DNA of 64,000 nt from Agromyces sp. H66. GTDB taxonomy: Bacteria > Actinomycetota > Actinomycetes > Actinomycetales > Microbacteriaceae. The notes under the pieces are model-generated. The model ran no database searches. It was not told the origin of the DNA and saw only the letters and a list, made by a program, of their open reading frames with translations. The position numbers and the translations under genes were made by a program. Positions 1 through 8,666 of the stretch are shown one piece after another; position 1 is the stretch's first letter, and the number at the start of each line of letters is the position of its first letter. The DNA is taken from positions 98,395-162,394 of the forward strand of contig NZ_SJZG01000008.1 of the NCBI RefSeq assembly GCF_004959775.1, read 5' to 3'.

Positions 1-228
1 GTTCACGATGCCGGTCGCGACCGTCAGCCGGTCGGTCGCGTCGAGGAGCTGCTCGGGGAGCTCGAGGTCGGCGGTCGCGCCGCCGAGCCACAGGGCGCCG
101 AAGCCGAGCCGCTCCACCCCTGCGGCGATCTCGGGGGTCGTGGTGCGGCCGGGCCGCCACACTCCGTGGCGCCCGAGGGGCGGGCGCGTCGTGGTGGTCG
201 AGTGCGTCGTCGCTGCTGAGGCCGTCAC
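1..228 (-). CDS. LLM-class (luciferase-like, probably F420-dependent) oxidoreductase, N-terminal part only
   Basis: Only the first ~76 residues lie in the window; the gene continues beyond base 1. Reading the minus strand from a GTG at 228 gives a stretch containing LGRHGVW, then TPEIAAGVERLGFGALWLGG and LTVATGIVN. This is the usual opening of luciferase-like monooxygenases of the F420-dependent TIGR03620-like group: the first beta strand (here LGRHGVW), the first alpha helix with LGFGALWLGG, and the TGIVN strand of the TIM barrel. The family transfers hydride between F420 or FMN and a small substrate, which cannot be named here. An in-frame TTG lies 12 bases upstream (240), so the start is uncertain. 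The reading frame is open to the window edge. Family assignment is a recognition from motifs, not an alignment. Confidence 0.6.
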   Translation of the reverse strand, partial: MTASAATTHSTTTTRPPLGRHGVWRPGRTTTPEIAAGVERLGFGALWLGGATADLELPEQLLDATDRLTVATGIVN

Positions 229-584
229 GCTCTGGTGCAACCTCGCGGCGACGTGGCGCATTCCGACGGGATGCTCCCGACTGTGAGCTGCATCACCGTC
301 GGTGCCGGCGCGCGATGCCTACCGTGAGGTCGGCAACTCCATCGACCCGGGAGGCGACGTGTCCGATCTCCTGCACTGGTACGCGCGAATCCACGGCGCG
401 CGCGGTCTGCGGATCGTGCAGGCCGCACGCGCCGGCGACCTCGATCGGGAACGGTCGGATGCCGCATCCGACCCGCGTGCGCCCGCGGCACCGCCGGGGC
501 ACCACATCCGGCCTGTGGAAATCGGAACAGCTCGGACGCCCGATTCTGCTATGAAAGGTAGGCCCCTGCCCCGCCAGTGATTGG
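229..584. other. intergenic region upstream of the haemoglobin genes
   Basis: About 356 bases between two divergent genes. Several short frames are open here, but they overlap in many frames, have no convincing ribosome site and resemble no family, so none is called. A possible extended -10 (TG-C-TATGAA, 547-555) lies ~30 bases before the haemoglobin start; no good -35 is visible. Nothing else is apparent. Confidence 0.4.
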
Positions 585-986
585 ATGCGTGAGATGACCC
601 AAGCCGACCTCGAAACCCCCAGTGACTACGCGGCGGTCGGCGGCGGCCCCGCCATCGCCGCCGTGGTCGACCGCTTCTACCAGTTGGTGCTCGGTGACGA
701 CCGGCTCAAGGGATTCTTCGAGGGGACCGAGATGGTCCGGCTGAAGCGCCACCAGGTGGCGCTGGTGTCGCAGGTCATGGGCGGCCCCGTCGGGTACGAA
801 GGGCGAGACCTGCGCGCCGCCCACGCGGGAATGAACATCTCGTCCGAGGACTTCGGCTCGGTGGCCGGGCACCTGGTGACCGCACTGACGGAGGCGGGCG
901 TCGAGCGCGACATCATCGACCGGGTCGTGACCACCATCGCCGGCACCGAGGCTGACATCGTCGAGAGCCGTCCGGCGGCCGGGTGA
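585..986 (+). CDS. glbN: group I truncated haemoglobin (TrHbN type)
   Basis: A 133-residue single-domain globin. The sequence has the short 2-over-2 fold features: a GGGPAIAAVVDRFYQLVL pre-A/B region, the Phe/Tyr pair of the B helix, FFEG in the CD region, LKRHQVALVSQVMGG where the E helix and distal pocket lie, and AHAGMNIS, whose His is the expected proximal haem ligand of the F helix. Group I proteins bind O2 and NO and in mycobacteria act as NO dioxygenases protecting respiration. The stop lies four bases before the flavohaemoglobin-like gene, so the two are probably one transcript with a joint role in NO detoxification. A second ATG in frame at 594 would shorten the protein by three residues; neither start has a strong ribosome site. 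Confidence 0.85.
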   Translation: MREMTQADLETPSDYAAVGGGPAIAAVVDRFYQLVLGDDRLKGFFEGTEMVRLKRHQVALVSQVMGGPVGYEGRDLRAAHAGMNISSEDFGSVAGHLVTALTEAGVERDIIDRVVTTIAGTEADIVESRPAAG

Positions 987-990
987 GGCG

Positions 991-2199
991 GTGGACACCG
1001 CCGCACTGAAGAAGACCTGGGCGCTGGCCGAAGGCCTCGGCGACGAGGTTCCGCTGTTCTTCTACTCGCACCTCTTCCTGTCCCACCCCGAACTGCGGGA
1101 CATGTTCCCGGTCTCGATGGCCACCCAGCGGGATCGGCTCGTCGGTGCGCTCGGCCGAATCGTGTCGAACGTGGACCAGCTCGACGAGGTGGTCGCGTTC
1201 ATCCAGCAACTGGGACGCGACCACCGTCGCTTCGAGGTCATCGCCGACCACTACGGCGCGGTCGGCGCGTCGCTGCTCGCCACGCTGAAGCACTTCCTGG
1301 GCGAGCTGTGGACCGATGACGTCGCCGCGGACTGGACCGAGGCCTACGGGGTGATCGCCTCGGTCATGGTCGAGGCGGCCGAAGCGTCGGCACAGACCAG
1401 TCCGGCGTGGTGGGCGGGCAGGGTGACCGCGGTCGAGCACCGGGGCCTCGACCTCGCGATCATCCAGGTGCGCCCCGAGCCCGAGCTGTCGTTCGTGCCG
1501 GGCCAGTCGATCGCGGTGGAGGTGCCGGCCCGTCCACGGCTCTGGCGCTACCTCAGCCCGGCGAACGCGCCTCGCGCCGACGGCAGCATCGAGTTCCACG
1601 TCCAGATGGTTCCCGGCGGCCAGGTCAGCAGCACCATCGTCCGCTCCCTGGCCGTCGGCGAGACGATCCGCCTCGGCGCCCCAGTGGGACAGGAACTGAC
1701 CCTCGACGACGGCGAGCGCGAGCGCGACCTGATCATGGTCGCCGGCGGCACCGGCCTGGCTCCGCTGCGAGCGCACCTGGAGCGGATCGACCAGGACTGG
1801 CAGTCGACCGGCAGGGCGCCGCGCGTGCATCTGCTCCACGGTGCGCGGCTTCCGGCGAACCTCTACGAGAACCGGCTGTTCCAGAACCTGGCCGGCCGAC
1901 CGTGGTTCACCTACACGCCGGTCGTCTCCGACGACCCCAGCTACCCCGGCCGGAAGGGCCTCGTCGGCGACGTCGCCGCAGAGACCGGCGAGCTGCACGG
2001 GCGTCTCGCGCTGGTCTGCGGGTCGCCCGAGATGGTGCAGCACACGGTCGCCCGGCTCCGTGCCGGGGGGATCGAGAAGACGGACGTTCGCTTCGAGCTG
2101 TTCACGACCGTCGACGACGACAGTCATGCCATGCATCACCACACCCATGAACTGCAGCCGACTGGGCTGCCGCAGAGCGGAGAGGGGGACCGAGCATGA
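991..2199 (+). CDS. hmp: flavohaemoglobin-type NO dioxygenase / globin-coupled ferredoxin reductase
   Basis: A 402-residue protein starting at GTG. Residues ~1-135 are a globin domain (LFLSHPELRDMFPVSMATQRDRLVGALG, then HHRRF/H-Y region with the proximal His in DHRRFEVIADHYG). Residues ~145-240 form an FAD-binding ferredoxin-reductase barrel with RYLSPAN at the flavin site, and residues ~245-370 the NAD(P) domain with AGGTGLAPL and LVCGSPEMV. This is the domain order of Hmp, which oxidises NO to nitrate using NAD(P)H and O2; the length (~400) matches the family. The C-terminal ~25 residues are His-rich (HAMHHHTH), an unusual tail that could bind metal. It follows glbN by four bases and its stop overlaps the ATGA of the next gene, so an operon is likely. 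Confidence 0.88.
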   Translation: MDTAALKKTWALAEGLGDEVPLFFYSHLFLSHPELRDMFPVSMATQRDRLVGALGRIVSNVDQLDEVVAFIQQLGRDHRRFEVIADHYGAVGASLLATLKHFLGELWTDDVAADWTEAYGVIASVMVEAAEASAQTSPAWWAGRVTAVEHRGLDLAIIQVRPEPELSFVPGQSIAVEVPARPRLWRYLSPANAPRADGSIEFHVQMVPGGQVSSTIVRSLAVGETIRLGAPVGQELTLDDGERERDLIMVAGGTGLAPLRAHLERIDQDWQSTGRAPRVHLLHGARLPANLYENRLFQNLAGRPWFTYTPVVSDDPSYPGRKGLVGDVAAETGELHGRLALVCGSPEMVQHTVARLRAGGIEKTDVRFELFTTVDDDSHAMHHHTHELQPTGLPQSGEGDRA

Positions 2200-2945
2200 C
2201 GCAGAACGGGACCGACCCCGATAGCCTTGCTGCCATGTCCGGCACCGAGCTCGAGCAAGCCCTGGCCGCCGCGGTGAGCCACCTGCCCGACGCCCACCCC
2301 GTGTCGTTCACCATGAAGATGCGGGGCGGGGCGTACGACCGGCTCGAGGTCGACACGTTCATGGCCCACCTCGCGCAGGCGACCGCCGAGGCCCGGGCCG
2401 CCATGACCGGCGCCCAGCGAGAGCTCGCCGCACTGCGGGCCGAGAACGCCGAGCTTCGGGCGTCCGGCGGGTCCGGGGCATCCGGCTCATCGTCGTCCGG
2501 CTCGACCGCGACATCCGGTTCGGACCTCGAAGACGAGATCACGGCCGGAGCGGTCGGGTTGCTCGCCCAGGCGCAGCTGATCGCCGACAAGGCGGTCGCC
2601 GATGCCGAGCAGTACGCGCGCGACCTGGTGATCACCGCCCGCAACCAGTACCGGGAGATCCTGGAACGCGCCGAGAGCAGCGCCAGTCATGCCAGCGCGA
2701 CGCTCGCCACCCAGCAGGGTGGTCCGGCCGTCCCCGAGATCGAGTACGTGCGCACCTACGCCCAGGTCGCGCAGATCCAGTTGCGGTCGGTCCTCGAGGC
2801 ACTCACCGAGCAGGTCGACCGACTCGGCAGCCTGCCCCAGCCGGCGCCCGAGACCGTCGCGCCGCCGGCCCCCGACGACGGCCCCGTGGGCGAACCCGAG
2901 TGGGAGCCGGCGCCCTCGGTGGAGTCCGCCGGCCAGCCCGGCTGA
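2196..2945 (+). CDS. DivIVA-domain coiled-coil protein
   Basis: A 249-residue protein overlapping the preceding stop by ATGA. Residues ~40-60 (VSFTMKMRGGAYDRLEVDTFMAHL) resemble the N-terminal membrane-curvature segment and YDxxEVDxFL signature of DivIVA/Wag31-type proteins. It is followed by a long Ala/Glu-rich coiled coil (AELRAENAELRAS), a Ser/Gly-rich linker and a second helix-rich region (LIADKAVADAEQYARDLVITARNQYREIL), then a Pro-rich acidic tail. DivIVA proteins mark negatively curved membrane at septa and poles; a scaffold role is inferred. Its place directly behind two globins is unusual and its function there is unknown. It is too small and too far from dcw genes to be the main DivIVA. 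Confidence 0.7.
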   Translation: MTQNGTDPDSLAAMSGTELEQALAAAVSHLPDAHPVSFTMKMRGGAYDRLEVDTFMAHLAQATAEARAAMTGAQRELAALRAENAELRASGGSGASGSSSSGSTATSGSDLEDEITAGAVGLLAQAQLIADKAVADAEQYARDLVITARNQYREILERAESSASHASATLATQQGGPAVPEIEYVRTYAQVAQIQLRSVLEALTEQVDRLGSLPQPAPETVAPPAPDDGPVGEPEWEPAPSVESAGQPG

Positions 2946-3105
2946 CAGCCGTCGCATCCGCGGCTCGGGTCCGCGGGCATTCGTCGCGCGTCCGGTCGTT
3001 CGATTGACAGCCCCGGCGCCTGGCCGCAGAATGGGCGTGACGCGAAGCCCCCGGAGTCGTTCGCATCCTGCGTAGCGGTTCTCGCAGCACTCGAGGGGGC
3101 ACCGC

Positions 3106-5484
3106 ATGGCGAACGACCGCAGGCGTGACGACGTTCGACGCGAAGTACTGCCGATCCCCGACCGACCGCCGGTGGGACTGACGACGTACGACGCGAAGGA
3201 CCCCGAGACCGAGTACCCACCGATCGAGCCGCTGCGGCCGCCGGATGGTGCGCCCAACGTGCTGATCGTCCTGATCGACGATGTCGGGTTCGGTGCCTCG
3301 TCCGCCTTCGGTGGCCCGGTGAATATGCCCACCGCCGAGCGGCTCGCGGCGAACGGACTGAAGTACAACCGGTTCCACACCACCGCATTGTGCTCGCCCA
3401 CTCGCGCCGCGCTCCTGACCGGACGCAACCACCACACGGTCGGCATGGGCGGCGTCACCGAGATGGCCACGTCGGCACCGGGAAACACGTCCATCCGCCC
3501 CAACACCTGCGCTCCATTACCCGAGACGCTCAAGTTGAACGGGTACTCCACGGCGCACTTCGGCAAGTGCCACGAGGTGCCGACCTGGGAGAACGGTCCC
3601 ATGGGTCCGTTCGACCGCTGGCCGACCGGCGGCGGGTTCGAGCACTTCTACGGGTTCATCGGCGGGGAGACCAACCAGTACTACCCGGCACTGATCGACG
3701 GCACCCGGCCGACCGAGCCCGCCCGGACTCCGGATGAGGGCTACCACCTCACCGAGGACCTGGCCGACCAGGCCATCGCGTGGGTGCGGCAGCAGAAGAC
3801 GTTGATGCCGGACAAGCCGTTCTTCATGTACTTCGCACCGGGGGCGACGCATGCACCGCACCACGTGCCGGCGGAGTGGTCGGCGAAGTATCGCGGCAGG
3901 TTCGACCACGGCTGGGACCGATTGCGAGAAGAGACGTTCGCGCGTCAGAGGGACCTCGGCGTGATCCCGCCCGACGCCGAACTGACCCAGCGCCATGCGG
4001 AGATCCCGGCGTGGGACGAGATGTCCGACGAGCTGAAGCCCGTACTGGCGCGTGAGATGGAGGTCTACGCCGGCTTCCTGGAGCACACCGACTTCCAAGC
4101 CGGCCGCCTCGTCGACGCCCTCGCGGACTTGGAGGTCCTCGACGACACCCTCGTCTACTACATCATCGGCGACAACGGCGCCTCGGCCGAGGGGACGCTC
4201 CACGGTTCCGTGAACGAGATGATCTCCTTGAACGGGTTCGGTGCCCTCGAGACCACGGAGTACCTGCGCGACAACATGGACAAGCTGGGCACGCCCGCCG
4301 CGTACAACCATTACGCGGTCGGTTGGGCGCATGCCATGTGCACCCCGTACCAGTGGACCAAGCAGGTCGCCTCGCACTGGGGAGGCACCCGCAACGGCAC
4401 GATCGTGCATTGGCCGAAGGGTATTCGAGGCAGGGGAGAGAACCGCTCCCAGTTCTGCCACGTCATCGACATCGCGCCGACCGTCCTCGAGGTCGCGGAT
4501 CTGCCGGAGCCGACGTTCGTCAACGGGGTCCAGCAGAAGCCGTACGAGGGGGTCAGCATGCGCTACTCCTTCGACGACGAGGACGCAGTCGAGCAGCACC
4601 AGACGCAGTACTTCGAGATCATCGGCAATCGAGGCGTCTACCACCGAGGGTGGACGGCGGTCACCAAGCACCGCACCCCGTGGGAGACCGGGGCGATCGA
4701 GACGGTCCCCTTCGACGACGACGTCTGGGAGCTCTACGCCGCGGAGGACTGGACCCAGGCGCACGACCTCAGCGCCCAGATGCCGGACAAGCTGCACGCC
4801 CTGCAGCGGCTGTGGCTGATCGAGGCGGTGAAGCACAACGTCGTACCGCTCGACGACCGTCTCGCCGAGCGCTTCAACGCCGACATCGCCGGACGGCCGC
4901 AGCTCATACACGGGAATCGCCAACTGTTCTTCGGCGGCATGCAGGGCCTGAACTTCGGCGTGGTCCTGCCGGTCTACAACAAGTCGCACGCCATCACCGC
5001 CGAGGTGATCGTGCCGGAGTCCGGGGCGAAAGGCGTGATCTTCGCGCAGGGCGGCATCCCAGGCGGGTTCAGCCTCTACGCGAAGGACGGCAGGCTCACG
5101 TACTGCTACAACTTCTGCGGGATCGAGCACCACTTCGTCCAGGGCGTCCAGGCCCTCCCCGCAGGCAAGCACCAGGTGCGCATGGAGTTCACGTACGACG
5201 GTGGCGGCATCGCCAAGGGCGGCAACGTGTCGCTCTTCGTCGACGGAGACCGGGTCGGCGAGGGCCGTCTGGAGCGGACCGAGCCCTTCGCGTTCTCCGC
5301 CGACGAGACGGTCGACGTCGGGATGGAGCGGGGCTCGCCGGTCTCGCCGCACTACGGACCGAAGGACAACGCGTTCAACGGGACGATCAACTGGGTCGAG
5401 CTCGACGTCGACGAGGCGGCCCTGGCGCAAGATCACCTCCTCACCGGGGCAGAGCGCTTCCACGTGGCGCTGGCCCTGCAATAG
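3106..5484 (+). CDS. arylsulfatase (type I, formylglycine-dependent)
   Basis: A 792-residue sulfatase. The N-terminal metal-binding pair is Asp58-Asp59 in NVLIVLIDDVGFG, and the formylglycine motif is CSPTR with Cys96, followed by AALLTGR; a formylglycine-generating enzyme elsewhere would have to oxidise Cys96. The large form with HYKFxH-like GKCHEVP, the FxHG-type metal segment (IIGDNGAS) and a C-terminal ~200-residue beta-rich extension (FGGMQGLNFG onward) matches the long AtsA-like arylsulfatases of Actinobacteria and Proteobacteria. No signal peptide is visible, so it may be cytoplasmic or exported by another route. It hydrolyses sulfate esters for sulfur supply or to desulfate a carbon source. 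It is followed by a secreted protein after 20 bases, probably in the same transcript. Confidence 0.93.
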   Translation: MANDRRRDDVRREVLPIPDRPPVGLTTYDAKDPETEYPPIEPLRPPDGAPNVLIVLIDDVGFGASSAFGGPVNMPTAERLAANGLKYNRFHTTALCSPTRAALLTGRNHHTVGMGGVTEMATSAPGNTSIRPNTCAPLPETLKLNGYSTAHFGKCHEVPTWENGPMGPFDRWPTGGGFEHFYGFIGGETNQYYPALIDGTRPTEPARTPDEGYHLTEDLADQAIAWVRQQKTLMPDKPFFMYFAPGATHAPHHVPAEWSAKYRGRFDHGWDRLREETFARQRDLGVIPPDAELTQRHAEIPAWDEMSDELKPVLAREMEVYAGFLEHTDFQAGRLVDALADLEVLDDTLVYYIIGDNGASAEGTLHGSVNEMISLNGFGALETTEYLRDNMDKLGTPAAYNHYAVGWAHAMCTPYQWTKQVASHWGGTRNGTIVHWPKGIRGRGENRSQFCHVIDIAPTVLEVADLPEPTFVNGVQQKPYEGVSMRYSFDDEDAVEQHQTQYFEIIGNRGVYHRGWTAVTKHRTPWETGAIETVPFDDDVWELYAAEDWTQAHDLSAQMPDKLHALQRLWLIEAVKHNVVPLDDRLAERFNADIAGRPQLIHGNRQLFFGGMQGLNFGVVLPVYNKSHAITAEVIVPESGAKGVIFAQGGIPGGFSLYAKDGRLTYCYNFCGIEHHFVQGVQALPAGKHQVRMEFTYDGGGIAKGGNVSLFVDGDRVGEGRLERTEPFAFSADETVDVGMERGSPVSPHYGPKDNAFNGTINWVELDVDEAALAQDHLLTGAERFHVALALQ

Positions 5485-5504
5485 ACGCACGAGGGAGACT
5501 CGTC

Positions 5505-7208
5505 ATGCGAACGTCACGATTGAAGCTGGTGTACCCGTTGCTCGCGCTGATCCTGCTGGGCGGGGTCGGCGCGGCGGCCCCTGCGCACAGCCAGGCCGCC
5601 AAACCTGGTGGCAACCAGTTCACCAAGACACTGGTGAGCGACCTCACCGCCAGTGGCCTGGAGGTGACCCAGGGCTACCCCCGGCTGTGGACGATGGACG
5701 ACTGCAAGGACGGCTACCCCGTCACGTTCAACTGCTACGGGAACAACCCGGCGTCGCCGTACGTCGTGTCGGCGGTGAAGCCCTGGCCCGACGAGTTCGT
5801 CGACCCGGCGACGGCCGACGCCTACGGCCGGGTCCGCCCCGGGTACAGCACGACCTACCGGTTGGACCCGCGTGAGGCGATCGTGCTCTTCGGCACCATG
5901 CCGCCCCCCGGGAAGTACATGAGCCTGCAGTCCTACGTGTTCACGCACGAATGGGTCGTCGAAGAAGGCGACCCCGACCATCACTTCGGCTACCCCTGGA
6001 TCACGGATGCCGAGCAGGGCGGACGAGACAAGTTCTCGCGCTCGCCGATGGTGGGGTACCTGTTCTCCACGCTTCCTCGTAACCCCGAACGGGTGCAGAG
6101 CTTCTCCAGCGTCGGCAACAGCATCAACAACGTGGTCATGGACGGCGACCAGTCGGGTGCGTCGTTCGGTGAGTTGCGCTACTTCGTGATGACCCCGGAC
6201 CAGGCGATGGAGGAGAAGGTCCGCGCGGCGCTCGGGAGCCTCGGCGTCCCACAGGACGCCGTGTTCACCGAACGGATCCCCTCGAGCTTCGACGGAACGC
6301 CGCTCGGCCCGCTCGGCCTCGACGAGGAAGCCCTCGACTTCATGCACGGCTTCCGGTACGCGATGCCCGAGGATGAGCACGCCGCCCAAGCGTGGCGGGC
6401 GAAACTGCCGCTGACGGTGCTGCGCGTCAGGGAGGCCCCGTCCTCGAACCGGCCGGCCGAGCCGTACGACGACATCCCGCGCGACGAGCGCACGGCGGAG
6501 AACGAGGCCGACCTCCGTGAGGATCTCCAAGACCTCGCGACGGCGGTCACGACGCGCGCCACGCAGGGACCGTGGAACCTCGTCCCGCTGCCGGCTCCCT
6601 CGATGGGCGAGCCGCCGGAGATGGCCAACGTGGAGACCTGGCTCGGGCACTTCGGTCCGCACTGCCGCACGATCGGCGAGAACTGCCTGGGCGACGGGCA
6701 GGACGCGAGCTACTTCTTCATGCCGCCGCAGCCGATCGACTCCGGTCAGGTCTATGCCGTCGTCGGCACCCTCGGCACGCAGACCGGCAACGCGACGTAC
6801 AACGGCCTGTCGATCAACGACGCCTCGCTGCTCAAGGGCGTGGCGAACGTGCCCGACCACGATGAGGACTCGCCGGCGAGCGACCTGGAGGGGTCTGCCG
6901 ACGGCTACGCGGGCACGGTGGCGAACACCGACAAGTTCTTCGTGCACTACTTCACCAGGGACTGCGACGCCATCGACGGCCTGGCCGACGGCGCCTGCAC
7001 CACGATCACCGAGAAGATGGTGCCGCTGATGACCGACGTGTCCGCTCCGGGCGACCCGCACCTGCACGGCTTCTTCACCGCGGGCCTTCGGTCCTACGTC
7101 AAGCCCGGCACGGAACGCGGACCGACCACCGACTACGATGCGGAGGGAAAATACGAGAGCGGCCAGCTCCCGCCGACGGTCCTGGCGTTCACGATCGCGC
7201 CGCAGTGA
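5505..7208 (+). CDS. secreted protein of unknown function, partner of the arylsulfatase
   Basis: A 567-residue protein with a clear Sec signal peptide: basic MRTSRLK, hydrophobic core YPLLALILLGGVG and an AxA-type site at APAHSQA. The start ATG at 5505 is preceded by GAGGGAGA. The mature part contains paired cysteines (DDCKDGYPVTFNCYG; HCRTIGENC; RDCDAIDGLADGACT), suggesting disulfides outside the cell, and regions such as LFGTMPPPGKYMSLQSYVF. I do not recognise the family with confidence; a loose resemblance to DUF1254/DUF1214 proteins in the YMSLQSYV stretch is not enough to assign. It sits 20 bases after the sulfatase and likely works on the same substrate or its delivery. Confidence 0.75.
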   Translation: MRTSRLKLVYPLLALILLGGVGAAAPAHSQAAKPGGNQFTKTLVSDLTASGLEVTQGYPRLWTMDDCKDGYPVTFNCYGNNPASPYVVSAVKPWPDEFVDPATADAYGRVRPGYSTTYRLDPREAIVLFGTMPPPGKYMSLQSYVFTHEWVVEEGDPDHHFGYPWITDAEQGGRDKFSRSPMVGYLFSTLPRNPERVQSFSSVGNSINNVVMDGDQSGASFGELRYFVMTPDQAMEEKVRAALGSLGVPQDAVFTERIPSSFDGTPLGPLGLDEEALDFMHGFRYAMPEDEHAAQAWRAKLPLTVLRVREAPSSNRPAEPYDDIPRDERTAENEADLREDLQDLATAVTTRATQGPWNLVPLPAPSMGEPPEMANVETWLGHFGPHCRTIGENCLGDGQDASYFFMPPQPIDSGQVYAVVGTLGTQTGNATYNGLSINDASLLKGVANVPDHDEDSPASDLEGSADGYAGTVANTDKFFVHYFTRDCDAIDGLADGACTTITEKMVPLMTDVSAPGDPHLHGFFTAGLRSYVKPGTERGPTTDYDAEGKYESGQLPPTVLAFTIAPQ

Positions 7209-7252
7209 GCCGGGGTCATCGCGGGATCACCGATGCACCATCATGAGACGCG

Positions 7253-8074
7253 CTAGCCGGCCGTCGCGCCCTGCTCCCTCTGGGCGAGCCGCTGGAGTTG
7301 CCATTCATGCACGTCGGCCAGCCACTCCAACGGGGCGGATGGACCCACTCGGGGGTCGTCGGGAGCGCGGCCGTCGCGCAGGGCCTCGACGTACGCGCGG
7401 TCGAGCTCGATCCGCGCTCGGAACTGGTCGGCTCCGCCGACCGAGCCGTGGCCGGGGATGACGGCGACGACGTCGTCGGCCACGCGCTCGAACAGCTCGA
7501 GCGCGGCGAGGTAGTCCTCGATCGGGTCCGCCGCGTCGTGGTCGAGGAACGGCATCAGGATGTCGGAGAGCATGTCGCCGGCGACGAGGACGCCGGCCTC
7601 GTCGATCAGCAGGGCCGCGTGGCCGGGGGCATGGGCCCGATGCTCGATGATGCGGACGTCGGGGCCGTCCCAGGGAATCCGCGCGGCGTCGGCGGGCAGC
7701 CCGGTGATGAGGCCCAGCAGCTCCATGGGGATCTCGTCGGCGTACTCCGGCGGGAGTCCCGGGGCGATGCGGGCTCGCCAGTCGGCGTGTGACAGCAGAT
7801 CCTGCATGGATGCCGCGCAGCGGGCGGTGCCATAGCGGGGCGCGTCGCCGAAGTCCGCGTGCCACAGCACGTGGTCCCAATCGGGATGCGTCGAGAAGCC
7901 CGCCACGACGGGCCGGCCCGTCTCGCGAAGGTCGTTCGCGAGGGCGGCCATCTCGCCGCTCGTGATGCCGGGGTCGATGAGCAGCACACCGTCGCGGCCC
8001 TGCACGACGACGGCATGGCTCTGGATGAACTCGCTCTCGTGAACGAGAACGCCCTCGGCGACCTGCTTCAGCAT
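7253..8074 (-). CDS. metallo-beta-lactamase-fold hydrolase
   Basis: A 273-residue MBL-fold enzyme. The zinc motif appears as STHPDWDHV (an HxxxDH version of HxHxDH), with further ligands in APGHAALLID, AGDMLSD and PGHGSVGG, in the usual order of the fold. The start at 8074 follows GGAAGG six bases upstream; a longer frame to 8101 lacks a ribosome site. The substrate is unknown; close relatives are annotated as glyoxalase-II or beta-lactamase-like hydrolases. It is divergent from the marR-like gene at 8256. Its upstream region holds two copies of TTGCAA(T/A)CCAC on the minus strand (8133-8143 and 8091-8101), 42 bases apart, and a repeat shared with the rhamnosidase promoter, so specific control is likely. 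Confidence 0.85.
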   Translation of the reverse strand: MLKQVAEGVLVHESEFIQSHAVVVQGRDGVLLIDPGITSGEMAALANDLRETGRPVVAGFSTHPDWDHVLWHADFGDAPRYGTARCAASMQDLLSHADWRARIAPGLPPEYADEIPMELLGLITGLPADAARIPWDGPDVRIIEHRAHAPGHAALLIDEAGVLVAGDMLSDILMPFLDHDAADPIEDYLAALELFERVADDVVAVIPGHGSVGGADQFRARIELDRAYVEALRDGRAPDDPRVGPSAPLEWLADVHEWQLQRLAQREQGATAG

Positions 8075-8090
8075 GAGATGCCTTCCGATT

Positions 8091-8151
8091 GTGGTTTGCA
8101 ACTGCTTCTCGAGACGCTAGTACGAAGTGGTAGTGGATTGCAAGCACTATG
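8091..8151. promoter_or_regulatory. possible operator region upstream of the MBL-fold gene
   Basis: GTGGTTTGCAA (8091-8101) and GTGGATTGCAA (8133-8143) are direct repeats spaced by 42 bases, about four helical turns. The second lies within TAGTG-N9-CACTA, an imperfect inverted repeat (8131-8149). The segment 8123-8151 recurs with two mismatches in front of the rhamnosidase at 13174-13202. A shared regulator is inferred; none is proven. Confidence 0.5.
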
Positions 8152-8218
8152 TCGACCATGCGTGATACGGTCGTGGCCGGTCCTCAGGCGACGGCCGTGT
8201 CCGGCCCCCTCGGGCGGC

Positions 8219-8256
8219 TTGACAACCGGCCGTGGAAACACTTAATGTCCTAAGTG
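8219..8256 (+). promoter_or_regulatory. marR-like promoter with overlapping palindrome; probable leaderless transcript
   Basis: A textbook -35 TTGACA (8219-8224) and -10 TAATGT (8243-8248) are separated by 18 bases. The expected transcription start falls about 8255-8256, on the GTG that begins the regulator, which implies a leaderless mRNA. The -10 sits inside a perfect inverted repeat CACTTA-N6-TAAGTG (8239-8256), the size and position of a MarR operator, so autorepression is the likely mode of control. Confidence 0.75.
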
Positions 8257-8666
8257 TGTACGACGTTCCACTCCTCCTCCACCGCGTGGTCCACGAGATG
8301 GACCGCACCGCCGACCGTGTGCTCCGCCGCGAGCTCGACCTCTCGTACCGCCGGGCCATCGTGCTCCTGGTCGCCGACCGTGAGGGGCCGATGAACCAGC
8401 GCATGCTGGCGGCGCTCCTCGGCCACACCGAGCCTGCGATCAGCACAATGCTGCGCGAGCTCAGCGCGCGCGGCCTGGTCGCTCTCGAGGCGGTCGATGG
8501 CCGTGAGCGACGCGTCTCGATCACCGAGGAGGGGCGGAGGGTCGTCACGGCGTCGCGCGGCCTCATGACGCCGATGTTCGAACAGGTCGTCGATCGCGCC
8601 GGCGTCGACGCCGATGCGCTCGGCGAGCAGTTGCAGAAGCTCGCGACGGGAATGGGGGTGGCCTGA
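8256..8666 (+). CDS. MarR-family transcriptional regulator
   Basis: A 136-residue winged-helix regulator. The DNA-recognition part runs through YRRAIVLLVADREGPMNQRMLAALLGHTEPAISTMLRELSARGLV, followed by the wing DGRERRVSITEEGRRVV, both typical of MarR dimers. The GTG at 8256 is preferred because it lies at the predicted transcription start of the strong promoter just upstream; an in-frame GTG at 8232 lies between the -35 and -10 elements and cannot be the start from that promoter. The gene overlaps the following hydrolase gene by one base (TGATG). The palindrome overlapping its -10 suggests self-repression; the hydrolase would be co-regulated. Confidence 0.85.
   Translation: MYDVPLLLHRVVHEMDRTADRVLRRELDLSYRRAIVLLVADREGPMNQRMLAALLGHTEPAISTMLRELSARGLVALEAVDGRERRVSITEEGRRVVTASRGLMTPMFEQVVDRAGVDADALGEQLQKLATGMGVA

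Noticed and set aside
3517..5490. A 657-residue open frame on the minus strand opposite the arylsulfatase
   Set aside because: It mirrors the sulfatase gene in a high-GC region, has no family motifs, and shares the third-position GC pattern of the plus-strand gene; a shadow frame.
4323..5504. Extension of the secreted-protein frame into the sulfatase gene, giving a 961-residue protein
   Set aside because: The signal peptide with its ribosome site is at 5505; the upstream part is out-of-frame sulfatase sequence.
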